This document shows, piece after piece, positions 15,863 to 23,466 of a stretch of 64,000 nt of DNA (within the stretch, counting starts at the first letter, position 1; the number at the start of each line of letters is the position of its first letter). The notes below the pieces were generated by a model. The model was not told the DNA's origin and searched no databases. It saw only the letters and a program-made list of their open reading frames with translations. Both the position numbers and the translations under genes were made by a program. Source of the stretch: Kordiimonas aquimaris (GTDB lineage Bacteria; Pseudomonadota; Alphaproteobacteria; Sphingomonadales; Kordiimonadaceae); contig NZ_JAOBPO010000005.1 in NCBI RefSeq assembly GCF_025574485.1, positions 1 to 64,000 on the forward strand. The letters are read 5' to 3'.

Positions 15863-17861
15863 CATACTTGCAGTAACGCCGGCTTTTGCATTGGCCTTTG
15901 GATTGATCTTTGTTAGTGCCTGTATTTTGTCTGCCCATACTTTATCTGCCCATACTTCATCTGCACAGGACAGCGATGCTCAAAAGGATGCAGCCCAGCA
16001 AAGCTATGATGCAATCAAAGCACTGTTCGGCGACAAGCAAGCTTTTGAGCGGAACTTTACCGCCCCGCTGACCAGTGGCAGTCGCTTTACTACGCTCGAC
16101 GGCAAAACCAGTTTCAATCAACGGCTGTCCTGTCCGGCGTCAAACAGTTATCTTGAGCTATTTTACGGTATTGGCAGCGGCGGTGATTTATCACCGATCA
16201 GCGTCCAGCAGGATACCAACTTTGACGGTCGCTATGATTGGAGTGTGGCCTTTAGCAACCCGGTCGCAGGCGTATGCGCAAACGGCATCATCACCTGCAA
16301 TGCGGGCACATTTGATAATTGTGCCTCCTATCGCTGGTCTGCGGATGTAAGCACGCGGCTTGGTCTCACTGAGGTTGGTCTTGCCGAGTTGGCCGGATGT
16401 TACTGCGTCAATGATAGCTGCGGCGGCAATCTGGCTTTCTCCAACCGGTCAACCATCCTTGATGATCTGGCTGGTGGTATGGCGGGAGCCTTGATGGAGC
16501 GTGATCCGCGCTATGCGGTCAGCACGGTGAGCCGAGAGGATTTTCTCATCAAGCTTGCAGGCCAGGATGCGAGCGCCTGCGCGCCGGAACCGGATGCAGC
16601 GCAGCACGAGTATTTCGACACGCCCACGCGCCTTTCAAGTGATGCGTTCGCTGCAAGTTCCAGCGATACTATCTTTGGGCTCGTCTCAAACATACCTTCG
16701 GGTGAGGGTGTCCTACTAACCCGGAATGACTGTCAAATTGAACGGCAAGTGACGCTTGAGGAGGTTTTGCCAGCAGACATTATCAACCGTGTGACCGCGT
16801 CAACCGAATACGGTGAAGGCACCTGCGCCGGCGATCCCGATTGTTTCGAGTTTGCACTCGGTGATGACACCGACAACCATCTGGTCAAAAAAGGCTGCAA
16901 CATATTCACCCGCGAGATTATCTGGAGCGTCGGCGAAGTAGAGCGAATTAGCGAAGCTGTGCTTACCTCGGCAACCTATGAAGACCAAATCCATATCAGC
17001 CTGAACGGTACGACGATTTTTTCAACGGGTGGCTTTAACGGCGTGTCGGACCCGAGCCAATGTCAGATTGATGATCAGGAAACAACCCAGGTCAATCGAA
17101 GCTTCCGCCATGCGCTCAGGGACGGCACCAACCGAATGCTACTCAAAATAGCCGTTCAAAAGCGCGGTAGCGGCCAAGTCCGTGGCCGCATACGCTACCG
17201 CCCCGGCTGTGAATTGGTGGAAACGCTCGACAATACATGTGCCTCTCATGCTTCCAACCAAGATTGCAGGTTGGTGGATGAAACTGTCGACGGTGTGCGT
17301 ACCTGGTTAAAGGGAGGCCGTACCGGCGTGACCCCGATCGCGCAAACCCGCACACTTTACGGTGCTAAATGCACACAAACCTTCAGCCGCGACTGGTATC
17401 AGCGTGACCGGACTTATGAGTGTGAGGCATCCGGTGCTGGCGCGCGCGGTTTTGATTTTGCTCGTTCGGCCCATATTTATTCAAATTCTGCCATAGACCA
17501 GTTTTCAGATCTGCGGCCAGGTGGTGATGGAATGCTGCAGAATTATACCGGCAACTATAGTTTTGATGCTGAATACGGTATCGAAGCTTGCGAGAAAATA
17601 TGCAAAGTCAGCATCGATGAAACTGACACTGAAGTGTCATCGAGCGGCGTCGCAGGCGCGCTCCTGAAAAATCCAATTACAAAAAAATATACCTATCATT
17701 CTTGTGCAGGGAATGTCTGCCCGGTTGGTCCGGGCGAAACCATCGTGAACGATTGTGGTTGTCTCAATGAATTCAACGACGCGGTCACGGTCATGCAAAC
17801 CTTTCGGTTAGCGGGACAGGACCTGACATGTACCAGCGGCACACGACAAGCCTTACAGTAG
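15849..17861 (+). CDS. Large exported cysteine-rich transfer protein, probable N-terminal half of a split TraN
   Basis: 670 aa from the GTG at 15849, which overlaps the traU stop and puts a signal sequence at the N-terminus (FALAFGLIFVSACILS; VSAC resembles a lipobox). A short repeat SAHTLSAHTSSAQ follows. The body has paired cysteines and a segment near residues 370-450 (REIIWSVGEVERISEAV to RSFRHALRDGTNRMLLKI) that looks like a carbohydrate-binding-type beta sandwich; this is tentative. The position between traU and trbC is that of traN. The hallmark TraN C-terminus is missing here and found in the next gene, so I infer a two-gene TraN. Its role would be recipient contact at the outer membrane. 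Confidence 0.68.
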   Translation: MSPRNILAVTPAFALAFGLIFVSACILSAHTLSAHTSSAQDSDAQKDAAQQSYDAIKALFGDKQAFERNFTAPLTSGSRFTTLDGKTSFNQRLSCPASNSYLELFYGIGSGGDLSPISVQQDTNFDGRYDWSVAFSNPVAGVCANGIITCNAGTFDNCASYRWSADVSTRLGLTEVGLAELAGCYCVNDSCGGNLAFSNRSTILDDLAGGMAGALMERDPRYAVSTVSREDFLIKLAGQDASACAPEPDAAQHEYFDTPTRLSSDAFAASSSDTIFGLVSNIPSGEGVLLTRNDCQIERQVTLEEVLPADIINRVTASTEYGEGTCAGDPDCFEFALGDDTDNHLVKKGCNIFTREIIWSVGEVERISEAVLTSATYEDQIHISLNGTTIFSTGGFNGVSDPSQCQIDDQETTQVNRSFRHALRDGTNRMLLKIAVQKRGSGQVRGRIRYRPGCELVETLDNTCASHASNQDCRLVDETVDGVRTWLKGGRTGVTPIAQTRTLYGAKCTQTFSRDWYQRDRTYECEASGAGARGFDFARSAHIYSNSAIDQFSDLRPGGDGMLQNYTGNYSFDAEYGIEACEKICKVSIDETDTEVSSSGVAGALLKNPITKKYTYHSCAGNVCPVGPGETIVNDCGCLNEFNDAVTVMQTFRLAGQDLTCTSGTRQALQ

Positions 17862-19915
17862 CCATATTCCTATTTGGTGCTGTTGCTGTATTTAGCCCGA
17901 GCAATGGCCAAGATCTGACCGCATTGCAGGGGCGCACCTTTTGCGGCATCGACCGCAACGGCGACGGGGACTATGACGGCGAGGGAGAAATCGCAGACTG
18001 CGATAACGGCGTGTGTCCGCTGAGCGCCGCTGAATGTGTTACAAACCGTGTGCGCCAGGTCTGCGACGCGGATAAGACGCAGACCAGCTGCGCACCTGAC
18101 GAGGTCATCAATGAATGTGAACCCGATACGGTTGTTCGCCGCTGCGACCCAGATACAGAGCGCCGTATCTGTGAGCCTGATACATCGCGCCGGGAGTGTA
18201 CGCCGGGCCAGCCGTACGAAGAGTGCGACCCTGATAGGTCCCGCCGTGAGTGTGAGCCCGATACAACAACGCGTGTTTGCCAGCCTGCGGAAACTCACCG
18301 AGTGTGTGATCCTGATCGGACCAGGAGGGTTTGCGATCCAAATACCACAAGACGGGTTTGCGATCCCGCGACGACAAGGCGCCAGTGCGCCCCAGATACA
18401 ACGCGCCGCGAGTGCGATCCCGCAACAACAGCGCGTATCTGCGACCCCGCCACAACGACCAGAGTTTGCGATCCGGCGACCAACCGCCGGGTATGCGATG
18501 CAGACACAATCCGGCGGGTCTGTACCACTGTGCGTAAGCCGGGTTGCACCGGCAGAAATACGCGCGCATGCACCGAATGTACAACAGAGACTGTCCCGGG
18601 TGCTTGTCGCACTATCAGTGTGCCGGGGGCATGCCGCAATGTCACAGTGCCCGGTACCTGCAGGAATGTTACCACCCCGGGGAGTTGCCGCGACGTTCGG
18701 GTTCCAGGGGCCTGTCAAAATGTGACCGTTCCCGGTGCGTGCCGCACTGTGACGGTGCAAGGTGAGTGTCGCCAAGTCACAGAGCGGGGCCAGTGCCGAA
18801 ACGTTGAGGTGCCTGGGGTATGTGAAGATATCGTGACGGCGGGCGCATGCCGCACGGTCACCGTGCCCGGCGACTGTAGAACAATTAATCCGCCGCCAGT
18901 GTGCAGGGACGTCACCGTTCCTGGTGCTTGCCGCAGCGAAGTGGTTCCCGGCGACTGCCGCGATGAGCGGGTGCTGGGCGAATGCTCGCAGCGTGTGGTA
19001 CCGGGAGAGTGCGTGCAAATCACTGTGCCGGGCCAGTGCCGCGATGAACCACTAGCGGACTCTTGCCCATTGGAAGGCGTTGATGAATGCTTCCTGGGGG
19101 GTGACGGTGTTAGTAGGTGTTCTGATACACTATGTGTCAACACAGCTGACGCGCCTATCGAAGAGTTGCAGCGGGAGCGTGTGGCTTACGTCAACGACGG
19201 TACAATTGATGCGAGCGGCGAATGCCTCAACGATGTGCAGGTTTTCACCGGACGGGGCATGGACTGCCAGCGGCCCGGGTTGCTCACGCTGTTTAAGAAC
19301 TGCTGCAAAAATCGCGGCGAAATACTTACCGATAGCTCCGGCGGACTGGGCGCTGCAGCCACGGTATCGACAGTTACTGCGGTGTTTTCCGGGGCCAGTG
19401 CGGCTGTGAGCGCTCTTGCCAGCGGCGCAACAGCGGCAAGTGCGGCGAGCGCAGGGACGGCGGCACTAGCGGCGGCTGGCGGTCCCGCCATCATTGGAGC
19501 CGGTGTGTATCTGCTGTTTACCGAATTGCTTGGCTTCGGCTGTGATCAGCAGGACTTTGAGGCAGCACTCCTGGATGGTTCCGGCATGTGTCATTTTGTC
19601 GGCACATACTGTGTCGCCCGCATCCCCTTCATTGGGTGCATTCAAAAGGCCCGCTCCTTTTGCTGTTTCAACTCCAAGCTTGGGCGGATCATTCACCAGC
19701 AGGGCCGCGAACAGCTTAAAAACTTCGATGGATTCGGTGAGCCAAAAATGCCCGAGTGTCGCGGTTTTACTCCAGCTGAATTCCAGGCGCTCAACTTCTC
19801 CGATATGGACCTCAGCGAATATTACGACGAATTGGCCGCGCGCTCGGAGGCCCAGCTCAAAGACACTTTTGAACAAGGTCTGGATGCCTTCATTCAAGCG
19901 GGGAAAGACCAATGA
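17828..19915 (+). CDS. traN: TraN-like mating-pair stabilisation protein with two blocks of 9-residue cysteine repeats
   Basis: 695 aa. Signal peptide at residues 8-27. Residues 79-232 have 18 cysteines, and residues 251-413 have 19, each spaced exactly nine residues apart. The first block follows RRVCDPATT, the second VPGACRNVT. An Ala-rich hydrophobic stretch (residues 510-565) follows. The C-terminal third carries the conserved TraN core: NCCKNRGEIL, FVGTYCVARIPFIGCIQKARSFCCFNSKLGRIIHQQGREQL and PECRGFTPAEFQALNFSDMDLSEYYDEL. TraN in F contacts recipient outer-membrane proteins. The start overlaps the previous gene by 34 bp. The repeat block looks like an added cysteine-ladder stalk absent from F TraN. 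Confidence 0.87.
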   Translation: MYQRHTTSLTVAIFLFGAVAVFSPSNGQDLTALQGRTFCGIDRNGDGDYDGEGEIADCDNGVCPLSAAECVTNRVRQVCDADKTQTSCAPDEVINECEPDTVVRRCDPDTERRICEPDTSRRECTPGQPYEECDPDRSRRECEPDTTTRVCQPAETHRVCDPDRTRRVCDPNTTRRVCDPATTRRQCAPDTTRRECDPATTARICDPATTTRVCDPATNRRVCDADTIRRVCTTVRKPGCTGRNTRACTECTTETVPGACRTISVPGACRNVTVPGTCRNVTTPGSCRDVRVPGACQNVTVPGACRTVTVQGECRQVTERGQCRNVEVPGVCEDIVTAGACRTVTVPGDCRTINPPPVCRDVTVPGACRSEVVPGDCRDERVLGECSQRVVPGECVQITVPGQCRDEPLADSCPLEGVDECFLGGDGVSRCSDTLCVNTADAPIEELQRERVAYVNDGTIDASGECLNDVQVFTGRGMDCQRPGLLTLFKNCCKNRGEILTDSSGGLGAAATVSTVTAVFSGASAAVSALASGATAASAASAGTAALAAAGGPAIIGAGVYLLFTELLGFGCDQQDFEAALLDGSGMCHFVGTYCVARIPFIGCIQKARSFCCFNSKLGRIIHQQGREQLKNFDGFGEPKMPECRGFTPAEFQALNFSDMDLSEYYDELAARSEAQLKDTFEQGLDAFIQAGKDQ
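18062..19066 (+). repeat. 27-bp-period coding repeats encoding a nine-residue cysteine ladder
   Basis: Cys codons recur every 27 bp at residues 79, 88, 97 and so on to 232, and again 251, 260 and so on to 413, with phase reset by one residue between blocks. Repeats are degenerate at DNA level but keep register without a single indel inside each block, which implies selection on spacing. The repeat also creates long antisense open frames that are not genes. Confidence 0.93.
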
Positions 19916-20685
19916 GGAGAGCTGGAAATATAAGGTTTCGGCTGGCTAGCCGGTTTGTTGTTGGCTTGTTCATTCTCTGGTGGGGAGCGGGCAGCACGCT
20001 TTACGGCCAAAGCGAGAGCGAAGACACGCCTCCAACTAAAATTCAGGAAACATCTGAGGAGATTGAAAAGCGCGCCAAGGCAGTTGCCGACGCGCTCCGC
20101 GACAAAGGCATGGTGGACCTAACCAAACAAATGGGCTCTCGAGTTCGGGGAGCCCTCGGTATTACCGGCAGCGAGGCGGGAAGGGAAAAAGAAACTAACT
20201 TTTCTAATGAAAGGTCCGAAGGTTCTTTTCGAGCAATCCTCTTCGCCTCGCAGTCGGTACCCCTTGGGGTGCTTCGAGCATACGCGGCCCAGCTTGAGAA
20301 ATCAAACGGCGTTATGGTGTTCAGAGGCATACCGGGGGGTATTGCCAAAATTCAGCCGATTGTTGAACTGACCCATAAAATCATTGTCAAAGACCCTGGA
20401 TGTAACGGTCAGGACTGCGACGTATACGGTATCGGCGTCATCATCGACCCGCTGATGTTCAGGGCAAACGGTGTCGAGCGCGTTCCGGCTGTAACCACCG
20501 TTGACAGCGATCCCTTTGCCGCTTACTGCGAGCGACCGGACGAGGAAGCGGCAGCAGCGCTCGGCAGCTTCGTTACATACGGCGACGCACATCTTTCAGG
20601 CCATTTTCAAGCCCTCGTCGCGCTCGGTGATCGCCGGGCGCTCTCACTGTTGAAAACCCTTCAAAACACAGGAGAGGTCCGATGA
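19912..20685 (+). CDS. trbC: Type-F pilus assembly protein TrbC
   Basis: 257 aa, periplasmic. Signal-like N-terminus (FVVGLFILWWGAGSTLYG), a charged helical linker, then the TrbC domain: FRAILFASQSVPLGVLRAYAAQLEKS, GVMVFRGIPGG, and VPAVTTVDSDPFAAYCERP. In F, TrbC works with TraW and the two are sometimes fused; here they are separated by three genes. Overlaps its neighbours on both sides by ATGA. Confidence 0.92.
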   Translation: MRRAGNIRFRLASRFVVGLFILWWGAGSTLYGQSESEDTPPTKIQETSEEIEKRAKAVADALRDKGMVDLTKQMGSRVRGALGITGSEAGREKETNFSNERSEGSFRAILFASQSVPLGVLRAYAAQLEKSNGVMVFRGIPGGIAKIQPIVELTHKIIVKDPGCNGQDCDVYGIGVIIDPLMFRANGVERVPAVTTVDSDPFAAYCERPDEEAAAALGSFVTYGDAHLSGHFQALVALGDRRALSLLKTLQNTGEVR

Positions 20686-21185
20686 TCAGCTTTATCTGGT
20701 TCAATAGTATCAAGCTCGCACGTGATTGGCGGCGATCACTTCTTGTCCTGGCACTTGCACTTCTCTGGTTCGACGTTGTCGGTGAAGTCGCCGGGCGCTA
20801 CGCGTTTAATATGACCGCCTCGGTTGACGGTAAAATCTTTAAAATGCGGCCTGATCTTGCGGTTGAGAAACAAGCAACGGTGATGTTCAAGCGAGATGAT
20901 CCCCTGCTGCCGGCTGGCGTCAATCATATGACCAAGCATGTGCTTTGTTTTTCAGGGGACATTCTAAAACGTGACGGCCTCGACTTCTACTGTAACGGTG
21001 AGAAGATCACGCGCGCCAAAAGGGCGACCAAAACGGGCGACCCCCTGCGTGTTTTTGACTGGTCTGAAGGTCAGGTTCCTGAAGGCGTCTTTTTCGCGGG
21101 CACGCGCCATCCAGATGGCTATGACAGTCGTTACTATGGCTTCGTTCCCCTTGGCAGCGCGGTCATAGTGGAAAAAGTGTTATGA
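20682..21185 (+). CDS. Conjugative S26-family signal peptidase (TrhF/TraF type)
   Basis: 167 aa with one N-terminal membrane helix (LLVLALALLWFDVVGE). S26 features: NMTASVDGKIF with a probable nucleophile Ser47, MTKHVLCFSGD with a probable general base Lys85, and the box near the end PEGVFFAGTRHPDGYDSRYYGFVP. The family's usual Ser-x-Pro-x-Gly is here Ser-Val-Asp-Gly, which is unusual. Such peptidases process or cyclise conjugative pilins. Overlaps trbC and traF by ATGA. Confidence 0.88.
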   Translation: MISFIWFNSIKLARDWRRSLLVLALALLWFDVVGEVAGRYAFNMTASVDGKIFKMRPDLAVEKQATVMFKRDDPLLPAGVNHMTKHVLCFSGDILKRDGLDFYCNGEKITRAKRATKTGDPLRVFDWSEGQVPEGVFFAGTRHPDGYDSRYYGFVPLGSAVIVEKVL

Positions 21186-22039
21186 GCGCGCGTTCATGGG
21201 TAAAACGGACCGTCAACCTGATGGTCGTTACTTTCACGCTCTTTTGGTGCGTGGTCTCTGGCGCATTTGGGCAGCAATCAAGTGAGAAACGCGGGTGGAA
21301 TTGGTACCAGGACCCACCAAAGGAAGCTGAGGAGATTAACCCCGATTTTGCTTATGAGCCCGAGCTGCCAACATTTGAGACGCTCACTCGAATGACCCCA
21401 AAAGCGGTCGGTGAGTTGATGGAAGCGCAGCTTTCCTTTGCCATTGTCAGCGAAGAGGTCGGCGAAGTCGCACAGTATTTCACCCTCCTTGATTTTGTCC
21501 GCCGCCGATCACGCACATTCACCGCGCTCACGGGTGTTGCCCTGCTCAAGAACCCGGTCCTGAATGCCCGCACCAGCTACCCAATCACAAACGCGGGCAG
21601 GACAGTACGAAGCCGCGAACGCAAGGCGGAAAAAGATACCCGTCTTCAGGCGGAGCGCGGCGAGTTTGCTCTGGTGATGTTCTCGTCTGATGGGTGCGGA
21701 TTTTGCAGTGTTCAGTGGGGCGTATTGCAGGCCTTTCAGGACCGCACCGGCTGGAACGTTACCAAAGTGGATGTTGCAGATTACCCCGAACGTGCAGCCC
21801 GGTTCAATGTGACCGGTACGCCGATGACCATTTTGATCCGCAAAAACAGCCGAGAGTGGTTTCCGGTATCGGCAGGTGCGGTCAGTTTGCCCGAAGTGAG
21901 CGATAACGCCTACCGCGCGATCCGCGTCCTGAAGGGCGAAATCAGTGTCCAGCAATTCCTGAACAGTGAGAGCGATGACGGCGGTTTTTTCGATACCCGC
22001 AGCGCCGCTTTCGAAAACCACCTCGATCTGAACAAGTAA
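21182..22039 (+). CDS. traF: Type IV secretion protein TraF, thioredoxin-like
   Basis: 285 aa, periplasmic pilus assembly protein. Signal peptide (residues 10-31), then the TraF start RGWNWYQDPP, a helical region, and a C-terminal thioredoxin fold with Cys172-Gly-Phe-Cys175 (SSDGCGFCSVQWG) and cis-Pro NVTGTPMTIL. F-plasmid TraF lacks the CXXC pair, so this version probably retains redox activity and could pair with the DsbC-like protein at 7021. Confidence 0.93.
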   Translation: MSARSWVKRTVNLMVVTFTLFWCVVSGAFGQQSSEKRGWNWYQDPPKEAEEINPDFAYEPELPTFETLTRMTPKAVGELMEAQLSFAIVSEEVGEVAQYFTLLDFVRRRSRTFTALTGVALLKNPVLNARTSYPITNAGRTVRSRERKAEKDTRLQAERGEFALVMFSSDGCGFCSVQWGVLQAFQDRTGWNVTKVDVADYPERAARFNVTGTPMTILIRKNSREWFPVSAGAVSLPEVSDNAYRAIRVLKGEISVQQFLNSESDDGGFFDTRSAAFENHLDLNK

Positions 22040-22053
22040 TGAAGGAGCGACCG

Positions 22054-23466
22054 ATGAAACAATCTTTTTTGAAGATACCTGCGTACCTCTGTATTTTGGT
22101 CTATTTGGGTTCTTTCAGTCTGTCCGCCACTGCCCAGGATTGGACCAAGGATTGGTTCGATTCCATGACCCACAGCGGACCTTCGTCCTTTTCGGGTCAG
22201 CGCCGCGGCTATATCCAGGGTGGTCAGTTCAATGGCCGGTTCAGGCTCGCGACAGACAATCCCTTTTCTGTCTCTCCGCCGCGCGTGCGGGCAGGCTGCG
22301 GCGGTATTGATTTGTTTGCGGGCGGACTTAGTTTTTTAGACCCCGAGTATCTTGTGGAAAAGTTTGAAAATATTTTGCAAGCCGCACCGGCGCTTGCCTT
22401 TTCAATGGCGCTTAAAGCGCACTGCGAAACATGCGAAGATGTGATGAGTAAGCTGGAGGCAACGTCATCATTTCTGAATTCGATTCAGGTCAATGATTGC
22501 AGGATGGCCAATCAGGTAGCAAAGCTCGTAACGGGCGATAATCCCGATTTTGTCTCGAACGTGCTTGAGGAGGCAACGGGGTCTCGGAGCCTGGAAGAAG
22601 CGGTCGAAAAACACTACCACGGCGCACAGCAATCGATCCGCGATAATGATAACCAGGTGCCTGTTGATCTGCACGATGAGGTGGCGGCTTGTCCTGCTGC
22701 CGTCAGGGAATTGTTTGCTGACGGGTCAGTGATTGATCACGCTGCTGAGCGTGTTGGCATGCTGGATATGGCGCCGATCGTCCGGGCATATATCGGTGAT
22801 ATTCTCATCAGTTGGCCTTCAAGCGAGAACGCCCCCACCATCCGCAGCATTGATCGTTGTCCGCGCGTTGATCGTTTCTCATCCTATGATTTTCTGACAG
22901 GTGAAGTTGAGGGCAGGCCAGCAAACGGCGGCCCCTGTAGCCGGGCAACAGCTGTGTCGGTTATTTCCATGGTGCGCCAGAACATGCTCGATATTGGCGC
23001 AGGGGTCAAAAGCAAACGCGCTTTCACCGCCGATGAGGTTAATTTTATCAACCAGTCGGCGCAGCCTGTTTGGGAAATTGTCAGAAACGGTGTTCTCAAT
23101 GGCTCCCTTGATCAGGCCGTGGGCGCTTACGAGTTTCCGATCGCATCCTCGCTTGCCTACCGGGTCTTTGATGATCTGCTGACCAACATTGATTTCCTGA
23201 TTTCCAAGGCAGCATCTGATGCAGCGACACCAGGTATCAGACCGGCAACTGGCGGTGAGACCATCTGCAATTTGGCGATCTACGGGGCTGCGCGCGCCAA
23301 GCTTGGCAGACTGCGCGAAGATCTGGTTGTTGCGCGGCGCGGCGCTTTTGAAGCCTACCAAGTTACCGTTCAGCAACAACATGCAATCTCTGCGCAAGCG
23401 GCACTTTTTAAGGCTGACCGGGCCACCACTGCAAAAGACTTTGTTAAGGCGCAGAGTGATGGTTGA
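22054..23466 (+). CDS. traH: Type IV secretion protein TraH
   Basis: 470 aa (F TraH 458). Signal peptide ends near SATA-QDW. Conserved TraH blocks: GQRRGYIQGGQFNGRF, RVRAGCGGIDLFAGGLSFL, and HCETCEDVMSKLEATSSFLNSIQVNDC, with several cysteine pairs. ATG at 22054 is preceded by AAGGAG; the frame opens 15 bp earlier at an unsupported start. Acts with TraF and TraG in pilus extension. Confidence 0.95.
   Translation: MKQSFLKIPAYLCILVYLGSFSLSATAQDWTKDWFDSMTHSGPSSFSGQRRGYIQGGQFNGRFRLATDNPFSVSPPRVRAGCGGIDLFAGGLSFLDPEYLVEKFENILQAAPALAFSMALKAHCETCEDVMSKLEATSSFLNSIQVNDCRMANQVAKLVTGDNPDFVSNVLEEATGSRSLEEAVEKHYHGAQQSIRDNDNQVPVDLHDEVAACPAAVRELFADGSVIDHAAERVGMLDMAPIVRAYIGDILISWPSSENAPTIRSIDRCPRVDRFSSYDFLTGEVEGRPANGGPCSRATAVSVISMVRQNMLDIGAGVKSKRAFTADEVNFINQSAQPVWEIVRNGVLNGSLDQAVGAYEFPIASSLAYRVFDDLLTNIDFLISKAASDAATPGIRPATGGETICNLAIYGAARAKLGRLREDLVVARRGAFEAYQVTVQQQHAISAQAALFKADRATTAKDFVKAQSDG

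Noticed and set aside
17870-19018. Antisense open frame of 382 codons, and several smaller ones, over the TraN repeat region
   Set aside because: They arise from the 27-bp codon-periodic repeats of the sense gene. They have no start signals or family features, and the sense strand has perfect Cys spacing.
18062-19066. Tandem repeats that might suggest a CRISPR array
   Set aside because: Repeats are contiguous 27-bp coding units without spacers, in frame with a signal-peptide protein.
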